A stretch of 64,000 nucleotides of DNA, taken from assembly GCF_018449475.1 (NCBI RefSeq), contig NZ_JAHCQH010000017.1, forward strand, positions 62,001 to 126,000, written 5' to 3'. The notes under the pieces are model-generated. The model had not been told where the DNA came from. It made no database searches and saw only the letters and a program-made list of their open reading frames with translations. Below, piece after piece: positions 16,211-28,792 of the stretch. Source of the DNA: Ancylobacter radicis (lineage in GTDB: Bacteria; Pseudomonadota; Alphaproteobacteria; Rhizobiales; Xanthobacteraceae). Every line of letters starts with the position of its first letter. The stretch's first letter is position 1. The position numbers and the translations under genes were made by a program.

Positions 16211-17428
16211 TCAACGCGCCGCAGCGAGAGGGACGACGTTGTGCAATGTTTCCGCACCCGTTTCAAGGAACCGCCGGACATTGCGGGCGGCCTGCCGGAT
16301 ACGCTGCTCGTTCTCCACAAGCGCGATGCGGACATAGTCGTCGCCATGCTCGCCAAAGCCCACGCCCGGCGCGACCGCCACATCCGCCTTTTCGATCAAC
16401 AGCTTGGCGAATTCGACGCTGCCCATGTGGCGGAACTTCTCGGGGATCGGCGCCCAGGCGAACATGGAGGCGCTCGGCACGGGAATGTCCCACCCCGCCT
16501 TGCCGAAGCTCTCCACCAGCGCGTCGCGGCGCTTCTTGTAGACCGCGCGCATGTCGGCGATGCAATCCTGCGGGCCGTTGAGCGCCGCCGTGGCCGCCAC
16601 CTGGATCGGCGTGTAGGCGCCGTAGTCGAGATACGACTTCACCCGCGCCAGCGCCGCGATCAGCCGCTCATTGCCGACCGCGAAGCCCATGCGCCAACCG
16701 GCCATGGAGAAGGTCTTGGACATGGAGGTGAACTCGACCGTCACATCCATGGCGCCCGGCACCTGCAGCACCGAAGGGGGCGGGTTGCCGTCGAAATAGA
16801 CCTCGGAATAGGCGAGGTCGGACAGCAGGATCAGGTCGTGCTTCTTCGCGAAGGCGACGCAGTCCTTGTAGAAATCGAGATCGGCGACGCACGCCGTCGG
16901 GTTCGACGGGTAGCAGAGCACGAGCGCCAGCGGCGAGGGAATCGAATGCGCCACCGCGCGCTCCAGCGCCCGGAAGAACTCCGGCCCCGGCTCGCAGGGC
17001 ACGGAACGGATCGCCGCGCCGGCCATGAGGAAGCCGAAGGCGTGGATCGGGTAGGACGGGTTCGGCACCAGGATCACGTCGCCCGGCGCGGTGATGGCCT
17101 GCGCCATATTGGCGAAGCCTTCCTTCGAGCCGATGGTGGCGACCACCTGCGTATCGGGATTAAGCTTCACCCCGAAGCGGCGCTCATAATAGGCCGCCTG
17201 CGCGCGGCGCAGACCCGGAATGCCCTTCGAGGCCGAATAACGGTCGGTACGAGGGCGGCCGATAGTGTCCTTGAGCTTCTCCACCACATGGGCCGGGGCA
17301 TCGAGGTCCGGGTTGCCCATGCCGAGATCCACGATATCGGCGCCGCCGTTGCGAGCGATGGCCTTCACACGGTTGACCTGCTCGAAGACGTAGGGCGGCA
17401 GCCGGCGGATACGGTGGAAATCGGTCAT
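16211..17428 (-). CDS. Class I/II aminotransferase, AlaC / LL-diaminopimelate type
   Basis: The 405-residue PLP enzyme has DLGMGNPDLDAP near 35, the LCYPSNPTA motif near 174, and the PLP lysine in SMSKTFSMAGWRMGF near 233-247. This is the AlaC-like branch of class I aminotransferases. Many such genes are automatically named LL-diaminopimelate aminotransferase, but the short AlaC-type sequence and the position before hom fit alanine/glutamate-pyruvate or branched aspartate-family metabolism equally well. The ATG at 17428 has GGGAG upstream at a good distance; a TTG nine bases earlier is less likely. Confidence 0.9.
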   Translation of the reverse strand: MTDFHRIRRLPPYVFEQVNRVKAIARNGGADIVDLGMGNPDLDAPAHVVEKLKDTIGRPRTDRYSASKGIPGLRRAQAAYYERRFGVKLNPDTQVVATIGSKEGFANMAQAITAPGDVILVPNPSYPIHAFGFLMAGAAIRSVPCEPGPEFFRALERAVAHSIPSPLALVLCYPSNPTACVADLDFYKDCVAFAKKHDLILLSDLAYSEVYFDGNPPPSVLQVPGAMDVTVEFTSMSKTFSMAGWRMGFAVGNERLIAALARVKSYLDYGAYTPIQVAATAALNGPQDCIADMRAVYKKRRDALVESFGKAGWDIPVPSASMFAWAPIPEKFRHMGSVEFAKLLIEKADVAVAPGVGFGEHGDDYVRIALVENEQRIRQAARNVRRFLETGAETLHNVVPLAAAR

Positions 17429-17591
17429 CGGTCTCAAGCTCCCAACCGCCCCGATTCATCGGATAGCGGCACATTGGCGCTACATATCACTGTTCCTGCG
17501 CCCGCACAGCGAGAGATCGCAGGCAAAACGGGCAGAAGCGTGATGATAACTGTCGCAGCGCCCGTATCCGCAAGTCAGTTCACGCAAAGGC

Positions 17592-17855
17592 CTACTGCGG
17601 TTGCTCGCTTTCGGTCTCGACTTGCTGCTGTTGCCGGGCAAGACCCTGCAGGTCCGTTTGCATTTTGGCGGTCTGCGCCGGTGTCATGACCGGGCGATCG
17701 CCGACCTGCGCCGGGGCGCCGAAATTCGGATAGGCCTGTTCCTGATGTGGCAGGATTGGCTTGGCCATCTCCGGCGGCACGAACGCGGAACATCCGGCGA
17801 GCGCCAGCGCCGCGAGGACGGCGGCCATGGCCGCGATCCGGGCAGGATGTGTCAT
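17592..17855 (-). CDS. Small lipoprotein, unrecognised
   Basis: The 87-residue protein has a signal sequence with a lipobox (LALAGC), so the mature protein is predicted to be lipid-anchored at Cys in LAGCSAFVPP. The mature part is Pro/Gln-rich, with FVPPEMAKPILPHQEQAYPNF and a Gln-rich tail. GGGAG lies 9 nt before the chosen ATG; the ATG at 17864 overlaps that site and is less likely. No function can be assigned. It runs divergently from the PHA synthase gene. Confidence 0.8.
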   Translation of the reverse strand: MTHPARIAAMAAVLAALALAGCSAFVPPEMAKPILPHQEQAYPNFGAPAQVGDRPVMTPAQTAKMQTDLQGLARQQQQVETESEQPQ

Positions 17856-17986
17856 GCTCTTCATCTCCCGGTTATCTCCCGCGCTCACCGTCCATCCGCT
17901 CCATCGGGCTGATACGCACTCGCACCCGCCCGACGGCACGTCTATGATGCCCCACCTATGGACGCACGCACCCGCGGGGACAAGCG

Positions 17987-20245
17987 GTGAGTAATCGACG
18001 CACGATCGGAAAACCGGCCGCCGACGACACGACGCAGCCGACCCGCACGCCACGATCCGCCGCCTCGGCCAGCCAGCCGACGCCGTCCAGGAGCCGCAAG
18101 GGCAAGGCACCCGCCCCCCCGGAGGCGGACGAGAAGCCGATTCCTGCGCCGGCTGAACGCGCGCCATCCAGCGCGCGGAAATCGACCAAACGTCCGGCTT
18201 CGACATCCGAATCGCCCGCCGCATCCCCTGCCGCGGTCAGGACAGTGAAAACTGCCGCCGCCAAGACAGCCCGGTCCGGGTCATCCAAGACCGCGCCCGC
18301 CGCCACGCCCCGCTACGCCATCCGCCCCTCGCAGCGCCGTGCAAAAGCGGCCGGCGAGAGCGCCGCCGCGGCCGAATCCGCGGCGCCCATGCCGCCATTG
18401 CGAATCGAGCCAAAGGCCGAGGTGGCGCGCACGCCCTCACCCGCCTCGCCCCCCCCGCCCGAGCCGCTGGCCACCGGGCCGATCGACCTCCAGGCCTTCG
18501 CCGGCAACCTCGCCCGGTTGGTCGAAGAGGGCGGCAAGGCGATGGCGGCCTATATGCGCCCGCGTGAGGAAGGGCTGATTCAGGACGACGTCGCCGAGGA
18601 TATCGCCGACGTGATGAAGACCATCGGCAACGTCGCCGAGTACTGGCTTGCCGACCCCAAGCGCACCGTCGAGGCGCAGTCGCGGCTGATCGGCGGCTAT
18701 CTCGAATTATGGTCGTCGACGCTGAAGCGGCTCAGCGGCAAGGAGACCAAGCCGGTGGCCGAGCCGCCGCCGCGCGATGCGCGATTTACGGATTCGGAAT
18801 GGACCAGCAATCCGTTCTTCGACACGTTGAAGCAGACCTATCTGCTCACCGCCAACTGGGCGGAGACCATGGTCGATGAAGCCGACATCGACGCCCACAC
18901 CAAGCACAAGGCGGAGTTCTATGTCCGCCAGATTGCCGGCGCCGTCTCGCCCTCCAACTTCGTGCTGACCAACCCGGAACTGCTGCGCACCACCCTCGCC
19001 TCTAATGGCGAAAATCTGGTGCGCGGCATGAAGATGCTGGCCGAGGATATCGAAGCCGGCGGTGGCGACCTGAAGATCCGCCAGACCGACAACAGCAAGT
19101 TCCGGGTTGGCGAGAACCTCGCCTCCACGCCGGGCAAGGTGATCTTCCAGAACGAATTGATGCAGGTCATCCAGTACGCGCCGCAGACGGAGAGCGTGCT
19201 GGCGGTACCGGTGGTCATCATCCCGCCCTGGATCAACAAGTTCTACGTGCTCGATCTGACGGCGGAAAAATCCTTCATCCGCTGGGCGGTCGAGCAGGGG
19301 CTCACCATCTTCGTGGTCTCCTGGGTCAATCCGGGCCCCGAACTCGCCGGCAAGGGGTTCGAGGACTACATGAAGGACGGCGTGCTCACCGCCTTCGAGG
19401 TCGCGAAGAAGGCCAGCGGCACGAAGGAACTGCACGCGGTCGGCTATTGCGTCGGCGGCACCATGCTGGCCATGACGCTCGCCTGGCTGGCGGCAACGGG
19501 GCGGGAGGTCGGCCTGCGCTCGATCACCTTCCTCACCACGCAGGTCGACTTCACCTTTGCCGGCGATCTCAAAGTGTTCATCGACGAGGAACAGATCAGC
19601 CATCTCGAACGCAAGATGCTGGAATCCGGTGTGATGGACGGCCGCAAAATGGCCAACGCCTTCAACATGCTGCGCGCCAACGACCTGATCTGGCCCTATG
19701 TGATCAACAACTACCTGAAAGGCCAGGCGCCGTTTCCCTTCGATATCCTCTACTGGAACTCGGATTCAACGCGCCTGCCGGCGGCGAACCATTCGTTTTA
19801 TTTGCGCAATTGCTATCTCGACAACCGGCTGGCGCAAGGCAGCCTGATGCTGGGCGGCAAGCTTCTGGACCTGAAGAAGATCGACCTGCCGATCTACAAT
19901 GTGGCGACGCGTGAGGATCACATCGCGCCCGCCGCCTCGGTCTTTCTCGGCGTGCAATTGTTCGGCAATCCCGGCCGCTTCGTGCTGGCGGGCTCGGGCC
20001 ATATCGCCGGCGTCATCAACCCGCCGGCACGCGGCAAATACCAGTACTGGACCGGCGGCCCGCCAACCGGAAAGCTCGACGACTGGATCGCCAAGGCCGA
20101 GATGCACCCCGGCTCCTGGTGGCCGGACTGGTTCGCCTGGATCGAGCAGCAGGACGCCCAGCGCGTGCCGCCCCGCCTTCCCGGCAAGGGGCCGTACAAG
20201 GCGATCGAGGACGCGCCCGGCAGCTATGTGAAGGTGAAGGCGTAG
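17987..20245 (+). CDS. phaC: Class I poly(R)-hydroxyalkanoate synthase
   Basis: The 752-residue protein polymerises hydroxyacyl-CoA into storage polyester on intracellular granules. The lipase-like box with the catalytic cysteine is GYCVGGTM (Cys488), the aspartate lies in REDHIAP, and the histidine in [12 protein letters not shown]. The PhaC N-domain starts at about residue 160 ([17 protein letters not shown]). The first 150 or so residues are Ser/Pro/Ala/Lys-rich and look disordered, making the protein much longer than the usual class I enzyme (about 590-600). The GTG start has GGGGA upstream; an ATG at 18388 (codon 135) is an alternative start. Confidence 0.95.
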   Translation: MSNRRTIGKPAADDTTQPTRTPRSAASASQPTPSRSRKGKAPAPPEADEKPIPAPAERAPSSARKSTKRPASTSESPAASPAAVRTVKTAAAKTARSGSSKTAPAATPRYAIRPSQRRAKAAGESAAAAESAAPMPPLRIEPKAEVARTPSPASPPPPEPLATGPIDLQAFAGNLARLVEEGGKAMAAYMRPREEGLIQDDVAEDIADVMKTIGNVAEYWLADPKRTVEAQSRLIGGYLELWSSTLKRLSGKETKPVAEPPPRDARFTDSEWTSNPFFDTLKQTYLLTANWAETMVDEADIDAHTKHKAEFYVRQIAGAVSPSNFVLTNPELLRTTLASNGENLVRGMKMLAEDIEAGGGDLKIRQTDNSKFRVGENLASTPGKVIFQNELMQVIQYAPQTESVLAVPVVIIPPWINKFYVLDLTAEKSFIRWAVEQGLTIFVVSWVNPGPELAGKGFEDYMKDGVLTAFEVAKKASGTKELHAVGYCVGGTMLAMTLAWLAATGREVGLRSITFLTTQVDFTFAGDLKVFIDEEQISHLERKMLESGVMDGRKMANAFNMLRANDLIWPYVINNYLKGQAPFPFDILYWNSDSTRLPAANHSFYLRNCYLDNRLAQGSLMLGGKLLDLKKIDLPIYNVATREDHIAPAASVFLGVQLFGNPGRFVLAGSGHIAGVINPPARGKYQYWTGGPPTGKLDDWIAKAEMHPGSWWPDWFAWIEQQDAQRVPPRLPGKGPYKAIEDAPGSYVKVKA

Positions 20246-20288
20246 CGGCCATCGCCCTCGCCGCGCCCGGCCCTTCCGTCACTCCATG

Positions 20289-20388
20289 TCATCCCGGCCA
20301 AGGCGCAGCGTAGAGCCGGGACCGCTCCTTCATCGGAAGCGTTACCGCGTCACCCGATCCCGGATCGGCCTACTGCCGTCCGGGATGA
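20289..20388. repeat. Dispersed palindromic repeat, TCATCCCGG family, copy 1
   Basis: The element runs from TCATCCCGGCC to CGTCCGGGATGA. Its inner arms (AGAGCCGGGACCG ... CGATCCCGGATCGG) also pair. The copy at 39289-39373 is the same element in reverse orientation. It lies between phaC and the convergent argC end, so it may act as a bidirectional terminator. Confidence 0.8.
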
Positions 20389-20399
20389 TGGGTTTTACC

Positions 20400-21455
20400 T
20401 CACGGGAACATGGCGATCTGGTCGATGCCCATCGTCTCGGGATAGCCGAGCACGAGATTCATGTTCTGCACGGCCTGGCCCGACGCGCCCTTCACGAGGT
20501 TGTCGGTCGTCGAGATGACGATGACGCGGTCCGCCGCGCGGTCCTTCACGACGCCGATAAACGCCATGTTGGAGCCCTTCACGAAGCGCGACTGCGGTAT
20601 CTGGCCGAGCGGCAGCACATGCACGAAAGGCTGGCCCTTGTAGAAATCCGACAGCACCCGATGCACGCCCTCCGCGCCGATGCCCGGCCCGGTCTTGACA
20701 TAGATCGTCGCATAGATGCCCCGGCTCATCGGGATGAGATGCGGCGTGAAGCTCGGCACCACGGCGCGCCCGGCGGCCTTGGAGAATTCCTGGTCGAGCT
20801 CCGCCATGTGGCGGTGGCTGCCGACGCCATAGGCGTGCATCCCGTCCGTCACCTCGGTGTAGAGCAGGCTTTCCTTGGCCGAGCGGCCCGCGCCGGTGAC
20901 GCCGCTCTTGGCGTCGATGACGATATGCTCGGGGTCGATGGCGCCGGCCTCGATCAGCGGCACCACCGGCAGGATCGCCGTCGTGGTGTAGCAGCCGGGA
21001 TTGGCGACGAGCCGCGCCTTGCGGATGTCGTCGCGATAAAGCTCGACCACGCCATAGACGGCTTCCTGCTGAAGCTCCAGCGCCTGATGCGGGTGGCCGT
21101 ACCACTGCTCATAGGCGCCGGGATCGCGAAGCCGGAAATCGGCCGAGAGGTCGACCATCTTGATATGCGGCGCGCTCTCGAACACACGCTTGATGACCTG
21201 CTGCGTGGTCCCGTGCGGCAGGGCGCAGAAGGCGAGGTCGACACCCGACCAGTTCACCTCGTCGATGGTGATCAGCGTCGGCAGGTGCAACGGCGCGAAT
21301 TGCGGGAAGACCTCGGCCATGCTCTGCCCGGCCTTGCGGTCGGCCGTGAGGGCGACGATCTCGACGCGCGGATGGCGGACCAGCAGGCGCACCAGTTCCG
21401 CACCGGTGTAGCCCGAGGCCCCGAGGATGGCGATCCGTGCCTTGCTGTCCGTCAT
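20400..21455 (-). CDS. argC: N-acetyl-gamma-glutamyl-phosphate reductase
   Basis: The 351-residue protein has the NADP motif ILGASGYTGAELVRLL (9-24), the catalytic cysteine in VANPGCYTT (about 155), and the histidine-bearing VGSHRHMAELDQE. It catalyses the NADPH-dependent third step of arginine biosynthesis. ATG at 21455 with ACAGGAACG upstream is the natural start; the in-frame extension upstream is not homologous. It stands alone here, without other arg genes. Confidence 0.97.
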   Translation of the reverse strand: MTDSKARIAILGASGYTGAELVRLLVRHPRVEIVALTADRKAGQSMAEVFPQFAPLHLPTLITIDEVNWSGVDLAFCALPHGTTQQVIKRVFESAPHIKMVDLSADFRLRDPGAYEQWYGHPHQALELQQEAVYGVVELYRDDIRKARLVANPGCYTTTAILPVVPLIEAGAIDPEHIVIDAKSGVTGAGRSAKESLLYTEVTDGMHAYGVGSHRHMAELDQEFSKAAGRAVVPSFTPHLIPMSRGIYATIYVKTGPGIGAEGVHRVLSDFYKGQPFVHVLPLGQIPQSRFVKGSNMAFIGVVKDRAADRVIVISTTDNLVKGASGQAVQNMNLVLGYPETMGIDQIAMFP

Positions 21456-21635
21456 GTCGAGCGTTCCTGTCGCTAAGCGTGGAACCCGCGCCATTACACC
21501 GGATGCATGGCGCGGGAAAGACAGGGATGCCCGCGCGGCACGCATAGCCGAGGCGCGGCAGCAGCCGGAACAAGCAAGGTCGCCGCGACTTGCCACTCGC
21601 GCTCCAGCGGCGCGCCCCTTGGAATGGACCTCCCC

Positions 21636-21920
21636 ATGATGCACCCCCTCGCCTTCTTCTCGCTCGGTATGGACATGGCCCGCCTCGGCCTCGACGCACA
21701 GGCGGTGGTGGCCGAGCGCCTGACCCGCCTTGCCCGAGGGGACCTCGCCGCCGGCATCGAGGCGTCCCTCATGATGAGCGAGAAGGCGCTGGCCATAAGC
21801 GAGGTCAATGCCCGCCTCGCCACCGCTGCCGCCACCGGCAGGCTGGACACGGTCGGCGCGGACATTGTGCGGCTCTATGGCCGCAAGGTGCGGGCCAACC
21901 GCACGCGCCTGCGCTGCTAG
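21636..21920 (+). CDS. Small helical protein, phasin-like appearance
   Basis: The roughly 94-residue protein begins MMHPLAFFSLGMDMARLGLD and continues as amphipathic helices rich in Ala, Arg and Glu (VVAERLTRLARGD, SLMMSEKALAISEVNARL). It ends Arg-rich with a terminal Cys. Length and helix pattern resemble small alphaproteobacterial proteins often mislabelled 'antifreeze' and distantly like phasins. The start is uncertain: ATGs at 21624, 21636 and 21639 are all possible. Its place about 1.4 kb from phaC is suggestive but not evidence of a granule role. Confidence 0.55.
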   Translation: MMHPLAFFSLGMDMARLGLDAQAVVAERLTRLARGDLAAGIEASLMMSEKALAISEVNARLATAAATGRLDTVGADIVRLYGRKVRANRTRLRC

Positions 21921-22018
21921 ATATGTTCCCCTCCTGTTCACGCGCCTGACTCGGACGGGCATAATGTGGTCTAATGGAATCGCTCTCCTGCCAGACCTAG
22001 CGAAAGCCCGCCTGCCCC

Positions 22019-24061
<2,043 letters not shown>

Positions 24062-24077
24062 GGGTGGGCGGCAGCGT

Positions 24078-24707
24078 CTACCGCCGCTCCAGCGCAATCC
24101 GTGCCGCGAGCGCCAGGAATATGCCGCCGGTCGCCATCTGAAGCGCGCGGGCAATGTGGGCGCGGGTGCCGATCCAGCCACCAAGACGGCCGGCAAAGGC
24201 GCCCACGGCGATGTTGATGATGGTCCCGCCGGTATTGAGGATGGCGCCGAGGATCAGGAACTGGACAAAGGTCGACCCGCGCGCCGGGTCGACGAATTGC
24301 GGCAGGAAAGCCAACACGAAGACCGCGACTTTCGGGTTGAGCAGGCTCACCACCACCGCATCGCGCCAGGCCTTGGCGGCAGAGCCACGCGCCAGACCGG
24401 GAGAGGTCAGGAGCGGGCTCGGCGCGCGAAACGCCTGCACCGCCAGATAGATCAGATAGACCACGCCGGCCCAGCGGATCGCCTCGAAGGCGGCGGGATG
24501 GGTCGCCAGCACGGCGGCGAGGCCGATGCCGGCGGCGAGCGTGTGGAGCAGCACACCTGTGGCAATCCCGAAGCTCGCCGCCACGCCGGCGCGCGGGCCC
24601 GATTTCATGCCCTGCCCCAGGCAGAACAGCATGTCGTTGCCGGGCGTGAGGTTGAGCGCCAGCGCCGCCGGCACGAAGACGAGAAGCGTGTCGGCGGGAA
24701 CGAGCAT
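24078..24707 (-). CDS. LysE/RhtB family amino-acid exporter
   Basis: The 209-residue protein has about six hydrophobic helices and the family hallmark ALNLTPGNDMLFCLGQG near residue 17. A later NPKVAVFVLAFLPQFVD is typical of the LysE translocator family. It is an inner-membrane exporter of amino acids or similar molecules; substrate unknown. Its ATG overlaps the stop of the GreA-like gene by one base (TGATG), so the two are probably translationally coupled. Confidence 0.93.
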   Translation of the reverse strand: MLVPADTLLVFVPAALALNLTPGNDMLFCLGQGMKSGPRAGVAASFGIATGVLLHTLAAGIGLAAVLATHPAAFEAIRWAGVVYLIYLAVQAFRAPSPLLTSPGLARGSAAKAWRDAVVVSLLNPKVAVFVLAFLPQFVDPARGSTFVQFLILGAILNTGGTIINIAVGAFAGRLGGWIGTRAHIARALQMATGGIFLALAARIALERR

Positions 24708-25192
24708 CAGGCGTCCTCCTCCGTCTCGGGCGTGGTGTCGACGTCGATGATCTCCATGACACCGGCGGGCAGGATCACCTCATCGCCGATCCACTTGCCC
24801 AGCAGGGTGCGCGCGACCGGCGAGACCCAGCCGATGCGACCGTCGCGGGGCTCGGCCTCGTCCTCGCCGACGATGCGGAAGCGCAGGCAGCGGCCCGTCT
24901 CATCCTCCAGCGTGACCAGCATGCCGAACGTGATGGCCTCGCCATTCTGCGGCGGATCCGTCGGCTCGGCATTGGCGCGGCGCGCGGACCAGTAGCGCAA
25001 CTCCCGCGAGGCGCTGGCGACAGCGGCGCGATCCCCCGCCACGGTGGCCGCCGCGAGCGCCTCGCGCTGCCGGGTTATCGCCCGCTCGATCAGCACGACG
25101 CCGCGCCGGGTGACGAGATTGCGGTGGGGGCTGACCAGCCTTTCGGGCAGGCTGTCCCCGCCGCCATCCTCCTTCACGAAGGCCCGGCTCAT
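24707..25192 (-). CDS. GreA/GreB-like protein (transcription elongation factor family)
   Basis: The 161-residue protein has an N-terminal helical part (RGVVLIERAITRQREALAAA) and a FKBP-like C-terminal domain with GWVSPVARTLLGKWIGDEVILP, the family's PiGrALlGk-type signature. Gre factors rescue stalled RNA polymerase by stimulating transcript cleavage. The N-terminal coiled coil looks short and lacks the clear acidic tip pair of GreA. It may therefore be one of the many Gre-like paralogues (Rnk/GreB-like) rather than a true cleavage factor. It is coupled to the downstream LysE gene. Confidence 0.82.
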   Translation of the reverse strand: MSRAFVKEDGGGDSLPERLVSPHRNLVTRRGVVLIERAITRQREALAAATVAGDRAAVASASRELRYWSARRANAEPTDPPQNGEAITFGMLVTLEDETGRCLRFRIVGEDEAEPRDGRIGWVSPVARTLLGKWIGDEVILPAGVMEIIDVDTTPETEEDA

Positions 25193-25407
25193 GGAGACAC
25201 CCGTTGATGCAACATTCCCTTGCGGCGACGCTTGCCGGCCGAGCCGGCGGAAGTGGCGATTTTCATTGACTTTCCGAGCTTTGTGCCTAAGGTGCGGCCG
25301 TCGTCTGACCTTAACCGACTGATGCGCTCCGCGCGACGACAACTCAGCCGGCCCCGGTTACGGCTCGGGGCCAGGCGGGCGGTGCGCAGCCGCAGAATTG
25401 ATCCCAG

Positions 25408-27045
<1,638 letters not shown>

Positions 27046-27094
27046 GCCGCACGGCCTGGCACAGTGCCCCCTCTATCAAGAGGGGCGCCACGCT

Positions 27095-27451
27095 TCAGGT
27101 TGTTCTCGGGATCGGGGCGCGCCGTCGGGGCGCCTCGGCTTTGGCGCGGTGCGCAAGGACGAGCGCCTGCCGCGCCAGCGCAGCCGCCTCCTCCGGGTCG
27201 TCAAATGCGGCCTCAGGCATCGACCAGTAGCCGAGACTCACGCGCCGGCCACGCGCCTCATAGGCAAACGGCTCACAGCCGCGCGACGACAATTCGTCCG
27301 CGAAAGCCTTGTCGGCCTTGAGGTAGAGCCGCCCCTGCGCGACGAGGGCGAACATCACGCCCTCGGCGTAAACGCCCAGTCCCCCGAACATGCGGCGGCA
27401 GCGAATCTCTCCGAAGGCGATGAACAGATCGGCAAGCGACGCTTCATCCAT
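27095..27451 (-). CDS. TfoX/Sxy N-terminal-domain family protein
   Basis: The 118-residue protein has the TfoX_N pattern: RRMFGGLGVYAEGVMFALV near 20, RLYLKADKAFADEL near 41, and LGYWSMPEAAFDDPEEA near 73. The family name comes from the competence regulator TfoX/Sxy, but alphaproteobacterial single-domain members have no proven competence role. It lies 12 bp downstream of sufA on the same strand and may be the last gene of the suf transcript. Confidence 0.88.
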   Translation of the reverse strand: MDEASLADLFIAFGEIRCRRMFGGLGVYAEGVMFALVAQGRLYLKADKAFADELSSRGCEPFAYEARGRRVSLGYWSMPEAAFDDPEEAAALARQALVLAHRAKAEAPRRRAPIPRTT

Positions 27452-27463
27452 TCGGCTCTCCGG

Positions 27464-27853
27464 TCAGGCCGGGCGCGCCTCGGTGAGCTCGGAGTGGACC
27501 GGCGTGATCGCCACCGATTCGCCGCAGCCGCAGGCGGAGGTCTGGTTCGGGTTGTTGAACACGAACTGGGCGGCGAATTTGTCGGTCTTGTAGTCCATCT
27601 GCGTGCCGAGCAGATACAGGATCGCCTTCGGGTCGATCAGCACCTTCACGCCCTTGTCCTCGACCACCTCGTCGAAGCGGCCCGCCTCTTCCGCGAACTC
27701 CATCGTGTATTCCATCCCGGCGCAGCCGCCATTCTTCACGCCGATGCGCAAGCCCGCCACGGGCTTGTCGGAGCGGAAGATGATCGCGCGCACGCGTTCG
27801 GCGGCGGCGTCGGTCAGCGTCAGGACAGGCGGGCGGGAGCGGATCTGGGTCAT
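27464..27853 (-). CDS. sufA: Fe-S cluster assembly scaffold/carrier, HesB/IscA (SufA) family
   Basis: The 129-residue A-type carrier has the three conserved cysteines Cys44 (NGGCAGMEY), Cys108 and Cys110 (SACGCGES). It accepts Fe-S clusters from the SufBCD scaffold and passes them to apo-proteins. It is the last suf gene, 115 bp after the VOC gene. A separate promoter is possible in that gap, but cotranscription with the operon is more likely. Confidence 0.95.
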   Translation of the reverse strand: MTQIRSRPPVLTLTDAAAERVRAIIFRSDKPVAGLRIGVKNGGCAGMEYTMEFAEEAGRFDEVVEDKGVKVLIDPKAILYLLGTQMDYKTDKFAAQFVFNNPNQTSACGCGESVAITPVHSELTEARPA

Positions 27854-27968
27854 GATTTCTGGTCTCCTAATCGGCGCCGGTTCAAGGCCGACGGATCGGT
27901 TCCATTAAGATGGGGTATGCCGGCATCGCAAGCAAGCTCGGCAAGGTCGAGGCATCACGCCTCACGCA

Positions 27969-28412
27969 TCAATAGTTCGGCCAAAGGCCTGGCGTCGCCA
28001 GTTCGACCATGTTCTGGTCAGGGTCGCGGAAATAGAGGCTGACGCCCCCGCCCTTCCAGTCGACGCGGCTCTCGATGGCCACACCATGGGTGTCCAGATG
28101 CCCGCGCCACTCTTCCACCGAGGTCGCGGGAATCCCCAGCGCGTAATGCAAAGGTCCATGCCCGTCATGCGGGGGAATGGACCCCTCCGCCATGTGCACG
28201 GTTTCGAGCGTGGCGCCCCGCAGGAACAGCAGGAGGACGCTGCCCGGCCCGGCGTCATAGGCGCAGAAGCGGTCATCCGCGATCATGGGCGTCAAACCCA
28301 GCACCGTCTCGTAGAAGGTGCGGGCGCGGCCGAGATCGTCGACATACAGCCCGGTCTCGACGACACCGGAGATTGGCGGGGCCTGCTTCGCCGCCGCCGT
28401 CACCCGCGTCAC
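27969..28412 (-). CDS. VOC-fold (glyoxalase/bleomycin-resistance/dioxygenase) protein
   Basis: The 147-residue protein has the vicinal-oxygen-chelate fold: SGVVETGLYVDDLGRARTFYE at the start of the first unit, GPLHYALGIP with a candidate metal His, and YFRDPDQNMVELATPG with a candidate metal Glu. These are enzymes or binding proteins of many substrates; none can be named here. The GTG start overlaps the sufT stop (GTGA), and the neighbouring GTG at 28415 is equally possible. The gene is thus translationally coupled to the suf operon, between sufT and sufA, an unusual place for this family. Confidence 0.9.
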   Translation of the reverse strand: MTRVTAAAKQAPPISGVVETGLYVDDLGRARTFYETVLGLTPMIADDRFCAYDAGPGSVLLLFLRGATLETVHMAEGSIPPHDGHGPLHYALGIPATSVEEWRGHLDTHGVAIESRVDWKGGGVSLYFRDPDQNMVELATPGLWPNY

Positions 28413-28792
28413 CACAGGTTCAGCGTCAGCCGCGCCTCTTCCGACATGCGGCCCTGATCCCAGGGCGGATCGAAGGTGAGGTTGACGGTGACGCCCGAAA
28501 TGCCGCCGACACTCGCCACCGCGCCTTCCACCATACCGGGCAACTCGGCGGCGGAGGGGCAGTTCGGCGTGGTCAGCGTCATCTCGACGGCAACCTGCCG
28601 GTCATCGGCGATATCGACCTTGTAGATGAGGCCGAGCTCATAGATGTCGACCGGGATTTCCGGGTCGTAGACGGTTTTCAAAGCAGTGACGATCTCGTCC
28701 GTCAGCCGCTCCAGTTCCTCCTGCGGAATGGACGAACCGAAGGCTGCCGCGTTGGGCGCGTCGGAGGCGAGGTTTCCGGTGGCTTCGCTCAT
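28409..28792 (-). CDS. sufT: SUF system assembly protein, DUF59/MIP18 type (SufT)
   Basis: The 127-residue protein has the MIP18-like core: VYDPEIPVDIYELGLIYKVD near 41, MTLTTPNCPSAAELPGMVE near 71 with the conserved Cys, and VTVNLTFDPPWDQGRMSEEA near 101. SufT acts late in Fe-S cluster maturation under iron limitation. The gene overlaps sufS by 4 nt (ATGA) and the VOC gene by 4 nt. Confidence 0.94.
   Translation of the reverse strand: MSEATGNLASDAPNAAAFGSSIPQEELERLTDEIVTALKTVYDPEIPVDIYELGLIYKVDIADDRQVAVEMTLTTPNCPSAAELPGMVEGAVASVGGISGVTVNLTFDPPWDQGRMSEEARLTLNLW

Noticed and set aside
14798-17689. 963-codon open frame antisense to hom and the aminotransferase
   Set aside because: It crosses two real genes and their gap, which is typical of third-position GC bias on the opposite strand; no motif was seen.
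27062-27090. Possible terminator after the DEAD-box helicase
   Set aside because: A CCCCTCT..AGAGGGG stem is present, but there is no T-run and it has a bulge, so it was not listed.
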